From Deltaproteobacteria bacterium RBG_13_52_11 (GTDB lineage Bacteria > Desulfobacterota > B13-G15 > RBG-16-54-18), in contig MGQF01000080.1 in NCBI GenBank assembly GCA_001797745.1, positions 1 through 20,243 of the forward strand: a DNA stretch of 20,243 nt. The letters run 5' to 3'. Below are positions 6,875 through 14,958 of this stretch, one piece after another. Both the position numbers and the translations under genes were made by a program. Numbering within the stretch: position 1 is the stretch's first letter; every line of letters starts with the position of its first letter. Below the pieces are notes generated by a model. The model was not told the DNA's origin. It saw only the letters and a list, made by a program, of their open reading frames with translations, and searched no databases.

Positions 6875-8608
6875 TTATGTAAGAACCTGCCAGATCAGAC
6901 CCAAGAGACCGGCCAGGAAGAAATTTCCTTCGACCACGGCCTCAAAACGCCTGCCAGGATGAAGCCGCTTCCTCTCATATGCCAAGAGGCAGAGGGTCGA
7001 TGAGAGGATACTGAGAATCAGGAGATATGAAAATGGCCCACTTGCGCCAGAGAGGGGGGCCGCGATGAGGAATATCCCTGCAAAGATGGCGACACCCTTC
7101 AGAAGCAGGAGGGTCCTCTCCTCTCCCAGGGTAATGGGGAGTGTCTCTAACCCAACGATGAGGTCGCCCTGCTCCTGGAAGATATCGAAGAGGGCCGATC
7201 GGATATACGTAATGGAAAATACGAAGATAAATGCCGCCATGGAAGCCAGTAACTCCACGTTTTTGCTCCCCAACAACGGGAGGAGCGCAATAACCACACC
7301 CCATGCCAGGGCCTCTGAGAGAGTCTTGGATCCAGGGATATCCTTAATTCTGGAATATCCCCACAGATGTCTGATCCCCTCAGGCACCAGAGGAATGCTG
7401 TACATGATCCCCAAGAGGCTTAGGCCTGCCATGGCTAAAAAGACCCCAAGGCCCAGATAATAAGAGAGGGCAAGGACCGTTATAATGGAAGCGATCCCCG
7501 ATAAGATTAAAAAGGTCCGGTATTTTCTATAAAAGTGAGCAACCTCTGGGTCGTTGTAAGCGCTGGCGCCTTTATCGAGAAACCGATTCAGGACGTGCAT
7601 GGCGTAAATGTAGAAAAATGCCAGCGAAGGATAGATAATATCGGCACTTCTCCCGGAGAGGATGGCGGCAGCATAGGCTAGGGCAAAGGCCCCCGCTGCC
7701 ACGACGCAATTGCTCAGCAGCAAGAACCGAGCAGCACCTATGATCCAACGACCCAGGAAGGTCTCTTTGCGGCTCTGTATCCCTTCTATCTCCCTAACCA
7801 CACTCTTGATCATCCAATTGGGGGTAGAGGCGCCTGCCGTGACACCCACCACCTCCATAGCTGCCAGCTTTTCTTTGTCAAGCTCTTTTTCAGTCTCGAT
7901 ATGGAAGGTCGGCATACCTGCCGCTTGCGAGATCTGAACCAGCCGCTGGGTATTCCCACTGTTATAGCCACCCACCACTACAACGCCATCCACATTGTCT
8001 GAGAATGCCCGTACCTCCCTTTGACGGTTATGGGTAGCGTCACAGATCGTATCAAAAATGAGAGTTTCGGGGAATCGATCTTGTACGGCCTCCACCACCT
8101 CCCTAAAGTTCTGTCCTGCCTGGGTGGTCTGGGCGACCACGACAACTTTTTTCATACGAGGCAGATGAACCACCTCCTGCGCACTGCTGACAGCGTGGGC
8201 TCTGCCATGAGCATACCCCATCAAGCCCATGACCTCCGGATGATCCTTATCGCCCACGATAATGGCATGATATCCCTGCTTGGTATGAGAGTTGATTATA
8301 CCCTGCACCCGGGCCACACGGGGGCAGGTGGCATCCTTTATCCTTAATCCTGAGGATCTGATGGCACGGCGCTCTGACGGGGGGATGCCGTGCGCCCGAA
8401 TGACGATGGTCCCTTTATGGAGGCCTTCGATATGATCAACTGCCTTGACACCTTTGGTTTCGAGCAGCGCTAATACCTGCCTGTTATGGATAAGGGGACC
8501 GTACGTATAGAGGGGTTGGGTCCCCTTATTGTTCTCCGCCAGCACTATCTCCATGGCGCGGCGAACACCCATACAGAAACCAGCTGTCTTTGCCAGCTTA
8601 ACCTTCAA
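6875..8608 (-). CDS. ispH: Fused IspH (HMBPP reductase) and UbiA-like prenyltransferase
   Basis: Residues 1 to about 280 are a complete IspH, the iron-sulfur enzyme that makes IPP and DMAPP in the last MEP step. The three cluster cysteines are C12 (GFCMGV), C95 (ATCPRV) and C189 (ICDAT). H41, H73, the HPE triad at H123-E125, TTQ at 161-163 and the GGYNSGNT loop are all present. Residues about 285-577 form a second domain of eight or nine membrane helices with UbiA prenyltransferase features: N341/D345 (NRFLD), YSIPL with IKDIPGSK (K422), and D475/D482 in DIFQEQGDLIVGLETLP. IspH alone is about 280-320 residues, so this is a true fusion with no stop between. The Asp-rich motifs are partly degenerate. 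The start is TTG, supported by GGAGGGAAAGGG upstream and the canonical MKVKLAKTAGFC. The prenyl acceptor is unknown. Confidence 0.93.
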   Translation of the reverse strand: MKVKLAKTAGFCMGVRRAMEIVLAENNKGTQPLYTYGPLIHNRQVLALLETKGVKAVDHIEGLHKGTIVIRAHGIPPSERRAIRSSGLRIKDATCPRVARVQGIINSHTKQGYHAIIVGDKDHPEVMGLMGYAHGRAHAVSSAQEVVHLPRMKKVVVVAQTTQAGQNFREVVEAVQDRFPETLIFDTICDATHNRQREVRAFSDNVDGVVVVGGYNSGNTQRLVQISQAAGMPTFHIETEKELDKEKLAAMEVVGVTAGASTPNWMIKSVVREIEGIQSRKETFLGRWIIGAARFLLLSNCVVAAGAFALAYAAAILSGRSADIIYPSLAFFYIYAMHVLNRFLDKGASAYNDPEVAHFYRKYRTFLILSGIASIITVLALSYYLGLGVFLAMAGLSLLGIMYSIPLVPEGIRHLWGYSRIKDIPGSKTLSEALAWGVVIALLPLLGSKNVELLASMAAFIFVFSITYIRSALFDIFQEQGDLIVGLETLPITLGEERTLLLLKGVAIFAGIFLIAAPLSGASGPFSYLLILSILSSTLCLLAYERKRLHPGRRFEAVVEGNFFLAGLLGLIWQVLT

Positions 8609-8648
8609 CCCTTTCCCTCCGCTTGAGGGCGTTCAATAATAGAATCAC

Positions 8649-8677
8649 ATTGTATTGAAGATCTGAGTTAATTACAA
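8649..8677 (-). promoter_or_regulatory. Candidate sigma70-type promoter for the ispH-ubiA fusion
   Basis: On the minus strand, TTGTAA (8672-8677) is separated by 17 bases from TACAAT (8649-8654), a five-of-six match to the -10 consensus. The predicted transcript start is about 30-35 bases before the TTG start codon. Prediction by eye only. Confidence 0.45.
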
Positions 8678-8680
8678 CTG

Positions 8681-8712
8681 TCTTGACATACCGCCTTTTG
8701 CGATGGTCAAGA
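8681..8712. promoter_or_regulatory. Dyad element in divergent ispH-ubiA / prenyl synthase region
   Basis: TCTTGAC (8681-8687) and GTCAAGA (8706-8712) form a perfect seven-base inverted repeat, and an inner CGC/GCG pair (8692-8694, 8700-8702) shares nearly the same centre. It lies upstream of both candidate promoters. Such a dyad could be an operator for a dimeric regulator controlling both directions, or a cruciform or hairpin. No regulator gene is visible in the window. Confidence 0.45.
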
Positions 8713-8729
8713 TCAGATGGTGTTTTTTA

Positions 8730-8759
8730 TTGACAAACTATATAGAATGCTGTCATATT
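8730..8759 (+). promoter_or_regulatory. Candidate extended -10 promoter for the prenyl synthase
   Basis: A perfect TTGACA at 8730-8735 is followed 18 bases later by CATATT (8754-8759) preceded by TGT, resembling an extended -10. The transcript would have a leader of about 60 bases. That leader shows no clear Shine-Dalgarno site before the ATG at 8828. Confidence 0.45.
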
Positions 8760-8827
8760 TTTGTTTGCGTTTCAACCACATCCTTGAACGATTAAAAATG
8801 GATCTGTCTTAAACCTATGGTCCGTGT

Positions 8828-9787
8828 ATGGAAAAATCATTAAAGGCAATATTGCTCCCCTATCAGGAGAGGATTGATAGAGAATTACGCCAATTCGCTC
8901 CTTTTCCAAGGCTTGCATTTTTGAGAGATCCGATCTCCTATTTTTTCACCTTACCGGGAAAACGCTTTCGTCCGTTAATCACCTTAATTACGGCGGAAAA
9001 CTTTTGCAATGATTACGAAGACGCCATCCCTGCTGCCGTGGCCATCGAGGTCTTGCACGATTTTACCCTCGTCCATGATGATATCATGGATGATGATCAT
9101 TTCAGAAGGGGGTGTGAAACAGTCCATACCAAATGGGATGTAGGCACCGCCATATTATCTGGTGACGCCATGGTTGCCCTGGCCTACCAGAAGCTGTTAA
9201 CTGCCAAATCACCCCATCTCATTACAATGATCGAGGCCTTTACCGATGGCATGTATGTAGTGTGTGAAGGTCAGGCGAGGGATAAAGAATTTGAGACCAG
9301 AGATGACGTATCCCTGAATGATTATCTCCCCATGATCTCCCAAAAAACGGCGCGGCTTATCGCACTGGCCTTTGAATTGGGGTATCTCTCCTCCTCAACT
9401 GCTACTGATTTATTAGCGGCCCTCAAGGAGATGGGCGAACACATCGGGTTGGCCTTTCAGGTACAAGATGACCTCTTGGATTTTGTGGCGGATGAAAAGA
9501 CCCTCGGCAAAGATGTCGGGAGCGATTGGCGCAGGAAAAAGAAGACCTACGTCACCATCGGGTATCAACAAAAGGTAAAAATTAATCCTCAACTCCCGCA
9601 AGATCTCTTTGCTCTTCCGGAATTTTCAGCGGCACGAGACGCCGTAGTACAGGCAGGCATTGTGGATGAAGCACAACAATTTATTCAGGAGAGATTACAT
9701 AAGGCCGAGAACATCGCCGCTTCCATCAACTTTTCCCACCCTGTCTTACATCATTTAATAAAGTTCCTGGCCGAGAGGAATTATTGA
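8828..9787 (+). CDS. Polyprenyl diphosphate synthase, probably geranylgeranyl class
   Basis: This trans-prenyltransferase condenses IPP onto allylic diphosphates in the cytoplasm. The 319-residue protein has the first Asp-rich motif DDIMD at 84-88 followed by HFRRG, the second motif DDLLD at 214-218, GKRFRP at 44-49 (IPP binding), and KTAR near 173-176. Chain-length clues are an aromatic F79 five residues before the first motif and no two-residue insertion in that motif. By the known rules this fits type I geranylgeranyl (C20) synthases rather than the long-chain octaprenyl type, which has a small residue there. The final chain length is still an inference. It is transcribed divergently from ispH-ubiA, so precursor supply, elongation and transfer are encoded together. 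No ribosome site is obvious before the ATG. Confidence 0.92.
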   Translation: MEKSLKAILLPYQERIDRELRQFAPFPRLAFLRDPISYFFTLPGKRFRPLITLITAENFCNDYEDAIPAAVAIEVLHDFTLVHDDIMDDDHFRRGCETVHTKWDVGTAILSGDAMVALAYQKLLTAKSPHLITMIEAFTDGMYVVCEGQARDKEFETRDDVSLNDYLPMISQKTARLIALAFELGYLSSSTATDLLAALKEMGEHIGLAFQVQDDLLDFVADEKTLGKDVGSDWRRKKKTYVTIGYQQKVKINPQLPQDLFALPEFSAARDAVVQAGIVDEAQQFIQERLHKAENIAASINFSHPVLHHLIKFLAERNY

Positions 9788-9991
9788 TCTCGAATTTCTT
9801 CTCATGAGGAAACAACCAAACGAAATAAACATGAAGGCGATGTTCTTTACTATTATGGATTGGTTCCGGCTTTGAGGCAATAACAAAATCATTAAAGTCA
9901 GAAGGAAGCAGTCGCTTTACTGTCTCTTAATCATCTTTTGTGATAGTGATGACATGAGCAGAAAGAAGATGAAAAAAAAGAACCCAATATC

Positions 9992-10747
9992 TCAGAATCC
10001 ACTATCTCGGAGTTGGAAGGTAATTGGGATCTTGACCCAGCAGAGGGTTGCAACTTTTCCCTTCTTGGCAGGAATAAACCTCCATTTTTTCACCGTGGCG
10101 AGAGCAGATCGATCGAGTACCTCGTAGCCGGAAGACTTTTCTATCTCAACCCCCCCTACCCGGCCATTCGGAAGAACCTCCACCTTCAACAGGACTTTCC
10201 CATGGTATCCGTTCTGCCGGGCCTCCAGCGAATATTCAGGTTCTGGATTTTCAATATAGCGGGGGGGAGAAACACCAGACCTGCCAAAACCTCTCAAACC
10301 GAGAAATCCCCTGCCACTTCCCGTTCCATCTCCCTGACCTCCCGATCCAGACCCTTCTTGTCCTGTCTCAGTCTCGTCTCGTGGACTTGATTCCGGAGCC
10401 GAAGCCATCAATGCAGGAGTTGGCTGCTTTTGCTTTTCCCTTGATCTATCTCCCTCTTTTTGAATATGAGTCTTTGAAAAAACGGCTTGTGAAGTAGGGA
10501 GCTCTCGGAGGGAAGAGGGATTGGAGTTGCTCTGAGAAGAAAGCGGATGGATGGTCACTCGATAAACGGAAGAGCCACCTCCGCCACCATTTGAACCTCC
10601 TACCCTCAGATAAAAAATAAGGAAGATAATCACGACAATGTGGAGAAGAAACGAGATACCTCCCGCCTGCAGTAGTACCCTTGTATCAGATTGAGCTCTG
10701 TCCATAAAAAGACGAGGTTGTTTCCCCGTACTGTGTAATCTTTTCAT
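9992..10747 (-). CDS. tonB: TonB-family energy transducer
   Basis: This 251-residue protein has a short cytoplasmic N-terminus and one membrane anchor (about 24-47) containing the SxxxH motif (S32, H36) needed for coupling to ExbB/ExbD. A periplasmic linker then leads to a classical TonB C-terminal domain at about 165-248 (NPEPEYSLEARQNGYHG, LPNGRV, SSGYEVLDRSALATVKKWRF). The linker is rich in Gly, Ser and charged residues rather than the Pro-Glu/Pro-Lys repeats of enteric TonB, which is common outside that group. Its start overlaps the ExbD stop by four bases, showing translational coupling. It transmits proton-motive energy to the outer-membrane receptor, presumably the one encoded at the head of this operon. 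It is the last gene of the minus-strand block. A T run follows the stop but I see no convincing hairpin. Confidence 0.95.
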   Translation of the reverse strand: MKRLHSTGKQPRLFMDRAQSDTRVLLQAGGISFLLHIVVIIFLIFYLRVGGSNGGGGGSSVYRVTIHPLSSQSNSNPSSLRELPTSQAVFSKTHIQKEGDRSREKQKQPTPALMASAPESSPRDETETGQEGSGSGGQGDGTGSGRGFLGLRGFGRSGVSPPRYIENPEPEYSLEARQNGYHGKVLLKVEVLPNGRVGGVEIEKSSGYEVLDRSALATVKKWRFIPAKKGKVATLCWVKIPITFQLRDSGF

Positions 10748-11145
10748 CTCCTGAGCTCTATTCCTAACCCCGGATGCCTCACGCCAGACTGTTTCAAGAC
10801 ATCCATCACCTGCATAACAGAATCATATCTGACATTTTTATCCCCATTGACAATAACGGAGATATCGGGTTCATTCCTTACCATTAATGCAAGTCTATTT
10901 CTCAATGTATCTAAGTCAAGCTTTGTATCGTCCAGATAGACATCTCCCTGAGCGTTAATGGTGATAATGATATCTTTGTTCATTTCATCACTTGTTGAAC
11001 CACGTGGCAGATTTACTTTCATGCTCGATTGATAAATAAAAGGGGTAGCGATCATGAAGATGATCAAAAGAACCAAGACAACATCGGTAAAAGGGGTGAT
11101 ATTAATTTCTGACATTAATTTTGATCTTCTCATTCTTCTCTTCAT
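10744..11145 (-). CDS. exbD: ExbD/TolR-family biopolymer transport protein
   Basis: This 133-residue protein has one N-terminal membrane helix (about 20-40) containing the essential aspartate D21 in ITPFTDVVLVLLIIFM, and a periplasmic domain with the usual PDISVIVNGDKNVRYDSVMQVMDVLKQSG stretch. With ExbB it forms the inner-membrane proton channel that drives TonB. TolR would be nearly identical in layout, but the adjoining TonB and receptor genes favour ExbD. The start lies one base after the ExbB stop and the stop overlaps the TonB start, so all three are tightly coupled. An alternative start at the fifth residue (MRRSKLM) is possible and changes nothing functional. Confidence 0.94.
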   Translation of the reverse strand: MKRRMRRSKLMSEINITPFTDVVLVLLIIFMIATPFIYQSSMKVNLPRGSTSDEMNKDIIITINAQGDVYLDDTKLDLDTLRNRLALMVRNEPDISVIVNGDKNVRYDSVMQVMDVLKQSGVRHPGLGIELRR

Positions 11146-11146
11146 G

Positions 11147-11770
11147 TTATTTCCCGCGCATCAGGTCCATTAATTCTGAAGCACATAGATCCATATCATC
11201 CATAAAGTGCCCCACCCTTCTGGTGAAATAATTGAATACAATTACTGCAGGGATAGCCACAAAAAGTCCTGCTGCAGTACAAACCAATGCCTCCGCAACA
11301 CCGCCGATGACAATGCTCATCCCACCAGATTCGGCTACGGCAATATCATGGAATGCCCTGATAATTCCCAGAACCGTCCCAAAGAGCCCAATATAGACAG
11401 CCGTATTCCCAATAGTTGCGACAATACTTATATATCGTTCCAATTGTGCAGTCTCGATGGTGATCTCTCGCTCCATGGCATTGGATATTTCTCTTTCTTG
11501 GCGGCCATGGAGCTGGAGGCCAGAATAGACCACAGTGGAGAAAGGGGCAAAAGTCTCTTTGCAAATATCCATCGCCTTTTTGATATTGCCATTTTTTAAG
11601 GCTCTTGCTATCCGCGCCATGAATTCAGCTCTTTTAGTCTGAGATCGTTTTCTGTAATAGATTATCCTTTCCAGAAAGATGGTGACGGATAACAGAGAAC
11701 AGAATATTAAAACATACATGGTGAAACCGCCGATTTGAAGTATATCCCATAGTGTTTTCTCTGCAAACAT
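11147..11770 (-). CDS. exbB: ExbB/TolQ-family proton channel protein
   Basis: The 207-residue product has three membrane helices: about 13-33 (GFTMYVLIFCSLLSVTIFLE), a central one with ISIVATIGNTAVYIGLFGTVLGII, and a third with TAAGLFVAIPAVIVFNYF. The conserved GLFGTVxGI and TAAGL motifs are those of MotA/TolQ/ExbB proteins. I chose the ATG at 11770 because GAGGAGG lies eight bases upstream and MFAEKTLWDILQIGG is a normal family beginning. The frame is open to an earlier ATG at 11830, which would add 20 residues without a ribosome site. It forms the pentameric channel around ExbD. The gene lies between the permease and ExbD in one direction, consistent with a single operon. Confidence 0.94.
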   Translation of the reverse strand: MFAEKTLWDILQIGGFTMYVLIFCSLLSVTIFLERIIYYRKRSQTKRAEFMARIARALKNGNIKKAMDICKETFAPFSTVVYSGLQLHGRQEREISNAMEREITIETAQLERYISIVATIGNTAVYIGLFGTVLGIIRAFHDIAVAESGGMSIVIGGVAEALVCTAAGLFVAIPAVIVFNYFTRRVGHFMDDMDLCASELMDLMRGK

Positions 11771-11832
11771 TGAAGCTTCCTCCTCTGGGCTTTCTGATTT
11801 ATAAGGAATGAGAGCGGGTTTCAGCCACAACC

Positions 11833-13173
11833 TTAAGACCCGCCATAATCTTGTTCTTTCTCTCTCTGCAATTTTTTTATTTTAATCCAAATATAGAAGA
11901 AAGGTAATCCAGACATAGTGATGATGAGACCTACGATCGAAGTCAACGGTTTGGCAGAGGCTATTTGAGCAGCAATCAAGATATAAAAACAAATAAATAA
12001 GAGCGGAACAACAGGATATCCCCAGGTGCGGTAAGGTCTTGGAACCTCTTGTTTTTTGATGCGCAATATAAAATGAGCCAACCCTGTTGCGATGGAAGAC
12101 AAGAGCATGACGAACACTACATAACTTAAAAGCTGGCCAAAGGTCCCTAAAAATAGTAAGAGACAGGCTAGGATCATCTGGCTTGCAATAGAGAGGTGTG
12201 GAGTGTTGTATGTGGGGTGAAGCCTCTTAAAAAGAGACCAGAAAATGTTATCCTCAGCCATTGCATAATAGATGCGCGCCCCCGCGAGGATCGTTGCGTT
12301 GATACTGGCAATAATTGCCAAGATAATAGATATGGAAAGAATCTGAGAGAATGCCGAATTAAAAAGGGCGCCTGCTGCTTGTTGCGCCACATTGATAATC
12401 CCGTTGATTCGTGAAAGAGGAAGGGCGTACAGGTAGGTGATATTGATAAGCGTGTATACGATGGTTACGATCAGTGCCCCCAGCAAAAGGGAGAGCGGGA
12501 GGTTCCGTTCTGGTTTTTTGACTTCACCACCAACATAAGCAGAGACAAACCAACCGCTGTACGTAAAGATAACTGCGATCATCGCAGGTCCAAAAAGTTT
12601 GAAAAAAGGCACAGAAGCTGAAGCGGCGAAGGTAAAGTGTTGCCAGCTACCACTCCCAAACACCAAACCGCTGACGATTAAGGTAAGAACAATAAGCAAA
12701 TTCCCCAGGGTGAAGATGTCCTGTACCGTTCCGCTCAAGCGCACACCCAGGTAGTTAATAAAGGAGAGGAAGGAGATAATAGCTACTGCTAATACCTTTT
12801 CTGAAAAGGGATTGCTCAAGGGGAAAAATTCTTTGACATAACCAACCATCGCGATAGAGAGTGCTGCGATTGAACCGGGGGTAATCACCCAAAAACTGAC
12901 CCACCCCAGGAGAAAACCCGCCACTGGTCCATAGGCAGCCTTTAAAAATTGGTAATCTCCCCCCGAACGAGGATACATGCTTGCCATCTCGGCATAGGTA
13001 AGGGCACCACATATCGTAAGAAGTCCCCCGATGACCCAGATGGCGATAAAAAGGAGTGGGTGGGGCAGTTCACCGGCTAAAAAGCCGCTCGTGGTGAAGA
13101 TACCTGCCCCAACCACATTCCCTATGACGAGCAGGGTGGCATCAAAAAGGGTAAGTCTTCGATTCAGTTGCAC
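11833..13173 (-). CDS. APC-family amino acid/organic cation permease
   Basis: This 446-residue inner-membrane protein has about 12 hydrophobic helices. The first helix carries the substrate-binding IGNVVGAGIFTTSG motif of the APC superfamily. The following YAEMASMYPRSGGDYQFLKAAYG and GEVKKPERNLP stretches match LAT/YfnA-type amino acid permeases. It probably imports or exchanges an amino acid or a related amine. The start is GTG, nine bases after the stop of the upstream gene, with only a weak ribosome site, so it may depend on coupled translation. Its place inside a TonB operon, between a receptor-linked protein and ExbB, suggests it might provide the inner-membrane step for the same ligand or for a breakdown product. 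That is inference only. The substrate is not determined. Confidence 0.92.
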   Translation of the reverse strand: MQLNRRLTLFDATLLVIGNVVGAGIFTTSGFLAGELPHPLLFIAIWVIGGLLTICGALTYAEMASMYPRSGGDYQFLKAAYGPVAGFLLGWVSFWVITPGSIAALSIAMVGYVKEFFPLSNPFSEKVLAVAIISFLSFINYLGVRLSGTVQDIFTLGNLLIVLTLIVSGLVFGSGSWQHFTFAASASVPFFKLFGPAMIAVIFTYSGWFVSAYVGGEVKKPERNLPLSLLLGALIVTIVYTLINITYLYALPLSRINGIINVAQQAAGALFNSAFSQILSISIILAIIASINATILAGARIYYAMAEDNIFWSLFKRLHPTYNTPHLSIASQMILACLLLFLGTFGQLLSYVVFVMLLSSIATGLAHFILRIKKQEVPRPYRTWGYPVVPLLFICFYILIAAQIASAKPLTSIVGLIITMSGLPFFYIWIKIKKLQREKEQDYGGS

Positions 13174-13182
13174 GCTCTGATT

Positions 13183-14940
13183 CTAATCCAGACAAGGACC
13201 GATATAAATCAATCCTAGATGCTGTTCCTTTTCTTTTTCTGCCACTTCTACGACCTCTTTGAGAGACGCCTTAATAATATGCTCGCTGTCTGAATAACCT
13301 GCCCTGTATACGAGGTGGACAGGTGTGTTGTTTGCGTAGTACTTTTGCAAAAGGGGCCTGAGGCCTTTTAACTCCCGCAGTCCGATGAAGATAACAAGCG
13401 TATCCCCATTTCCAGCTACTGCCTTGAGCATGGCCTCATTAGCCTGCAGGCCCTGCGGGACGGTAATGACGATAGAGCCCTTGCAACCAATATGTTTTCC
13501 AATCATGGCATTGGCGGCATTAAAGGCGCTGATGCCAGAGATGACCTGGGTTTTATCTTTAAACTCATCGAGCCAAAACATCCACCCCCCATAGACGGTG
13601 GGGTCCCCGTATTCTAACAGGGCGACGCTTTTACCGGCTGTGAGGGCATCACGTATCCTCTGAATATCCTCCGTGCGCTGTACCTCTAGTAATCGTTTAA
13701 TTTCCTCCGGTGGTACAGTGGGATGTTCCTTTTTAAACATGTACTCCGTGTTTCTCAGGGGATCAAAGAGGACGGGTTTATTCCCCATATATTTTGAAAA
13801 CCGCTTCTGTATATCCTCCGGGCAGACGAAGACATCCGCCTTCCCCATATACGAGATGGCCTCCAACATGACCAAGCTGGTATCCGCACAACCCACCCCG
13901 ATAATGTACAAACGGGGTTTCTGCATAAAGGTCACGACTTCGATGTTGCTCACGGCCTTGATCGTCCTGTCAGCGGCGAGATCATCGGGCAGGATCAGTT
14001 TAAATTTCCCGCCCTTCGTAAGCGGTTGATTAGCCATCTTATCGGCAACCATGATAGTCTTCCCCCGTGAAGACAGGTACACCTCTCCACAGGAAAGAAG
14101 TGTACGGTATCCATCAGGCGCTGAGACGATGATGCCTTTATTGACATCGGGAGAGACGCCCGCCTTCTTGAGGAGCTCTGAAAGGAGGACCCCGCCATAC
14201 GACTCCAGGCCGTGATAACCGGCTCCGTCCCCTATCATTTTGGCGAGGGCATCGACGCGCTGATAAGAATGGAGGTTAACGATGTTTAATTTTCTCTTGA
14301 CGTCTCCTGTTACGGTGAAGCCGGGCGAGAAGAGATCTTCTATCTTTTTGTTTTCCATTTTAAGATGGAGGTCAACCACTTCGATATTTGTCACGTTCTC
14401 AAGGGAACGGTCTGTATAAAAGTCATTGGTAATTACCAGCTTCGGATACCCTACCGTTCGTGAAAGCACGTTCAGCCATTTCTTGTACACCTCAGGCCCA
14501 TGGCATCTATTGCAGTCGGTGTGCGGGATAATAGGCGCAGAGGAAAAGGCAAGGACCACCTCCGAGGGGTTGCTGTAAAAGACTTCCCCCCATGAGAGGA
14601 CGACCTGCTTGCCGTCTTTATTGCGCACCAGAATGGCAAGGTCGATCTGTTTTGAAAAACCTGCCTCTTCTTTCTGGACAGAGGCGAGTTCTAACAAGGT
14701 CTTTAACTGGACACCACGGAAATAAAATGCGCCGTTATACTGGCGCTCCATAGTCACTTCATTCAAGCGCACGGTGACGGTTTCAAATCTTTGCAGGTCT
14801 TCCAGGCCTAGGTTTAAAGGCTGCCTGACCGCGCCTGTGATGCTGATGGCAGGTGACGACCCTCCCCATCCGTTGACTGCAAAAAAGAATGAGAAGCAGG
14901 CGATCAGAAGAACATGTAGCCATAGAAATTTTTTCCGCAT
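13183..14940 (-). CDS. Exported sulfite-oxidase-like / CxxCH / tetrapyrrole methylase fusion protein
   Basis: This 585-residue multidomain protein begins with a signal peptide or anchor (MRKKFLWLHVLLIACFSFFF...). Two repeats resembling the sulfite-oxidase molybdopterin-binding fold follow, at about 30-190 and 210-338. Both end in a similar strand pattern (LVITNDFYTDRSLENVTNIEVV and LILPDDLAADRTIKAVSNIEVV). The first repeat contains CNRCH (143-147), a c-type heme attachment motif. From about 343 to the end is a tetrapyrrole (SUMT/Cbi) methylase domain: LYIIGVGCADTSL (SAM-site start), EYGDPTVYGG near 443-452 and VISGISAFNAANA. I see no obvious molybdenum-ligand cysteine in the usual position. 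The start at 14940 follows GGAGG by five bases; an ATG at 14958 has no such site. A SAM-dependent fold on an exported protein is odd, since SAM is cytoplasmic. It may bind rather than methylate a tetrapyrrole. Confidence 0.85.
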   Translation of the reverse strand: MRKKFLWLHVLLIACFSFFFAVNGWGGSSPAISITGAVRQPLNLGLEDLQRFETVTVRLNEVTMERQYNGAFYFRGVQLKTLLELASVQKEEAGFSKQIDLAILVRNKDGKQVVLSWGEVFYSNPSEVVLAFSSAPIIPHTDCNRCHGPEVYKKWLNVLSRTVGYPKLVITNDFYTDRSLENVTNIEVVDLHLKMENKKIEDLFSPGFTVTGDVKRKLNIVNLHSYQRVDALAKMIGDGAGYHGLESYGGVLLSELLKKAGVSPDVNKGIIVSAPDGYRTLLSCGEVYLSSRGKTIMVADKMANQPLTKGGKFKLILPDDLAADRTIKAVSNIEVVTFMQKPRLYIIGVGCADTSLVMLEAISYMGKADVFVCPEDIQKRFSKYMGNKPVLFDPLRNTEYMFKKEHPTVPPEEIKRLLEVQRTEDIQRIRDALTAGKSVALLEYGDPTVYGGWMFWLDEFKDKTQVISGISAFNAANAMIGKHIGCKGSIVITVPQGLQANEAMLKAVAGNGDTLVIFIGLRELKGLRPLLQKYYANNTPVHLVYRAGYSDSEHIIKASLKEVVEVAEKEKEQHLGLIYIGPCLD

Positions 14941-14958
14941 AGAATCCTCCGTTAACAA

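Noticed and set aside
9788..9991. Terminator or small gene between the convergent prenyl synthase and TonB genes
   Set aside because: There is a T run after the TonB stop and some four- to five-base stems, but none strong enough to call; no supported gene is seen.
11771..11830. Upstream ATG at 11830 as start of ExbB
   Set aside because: The ATG at 11770 has GAGGAGG at a good distance and gives a standard ExbB N-terminus.
14941..14958. Upstream ATG at 14958 as start of the exported fusion protein
   Set aside because: It lacks a ribosome site and would put acidic residues before the signal peptide, while the ATG at 14940 follows GGAGG and starts with MRKK.
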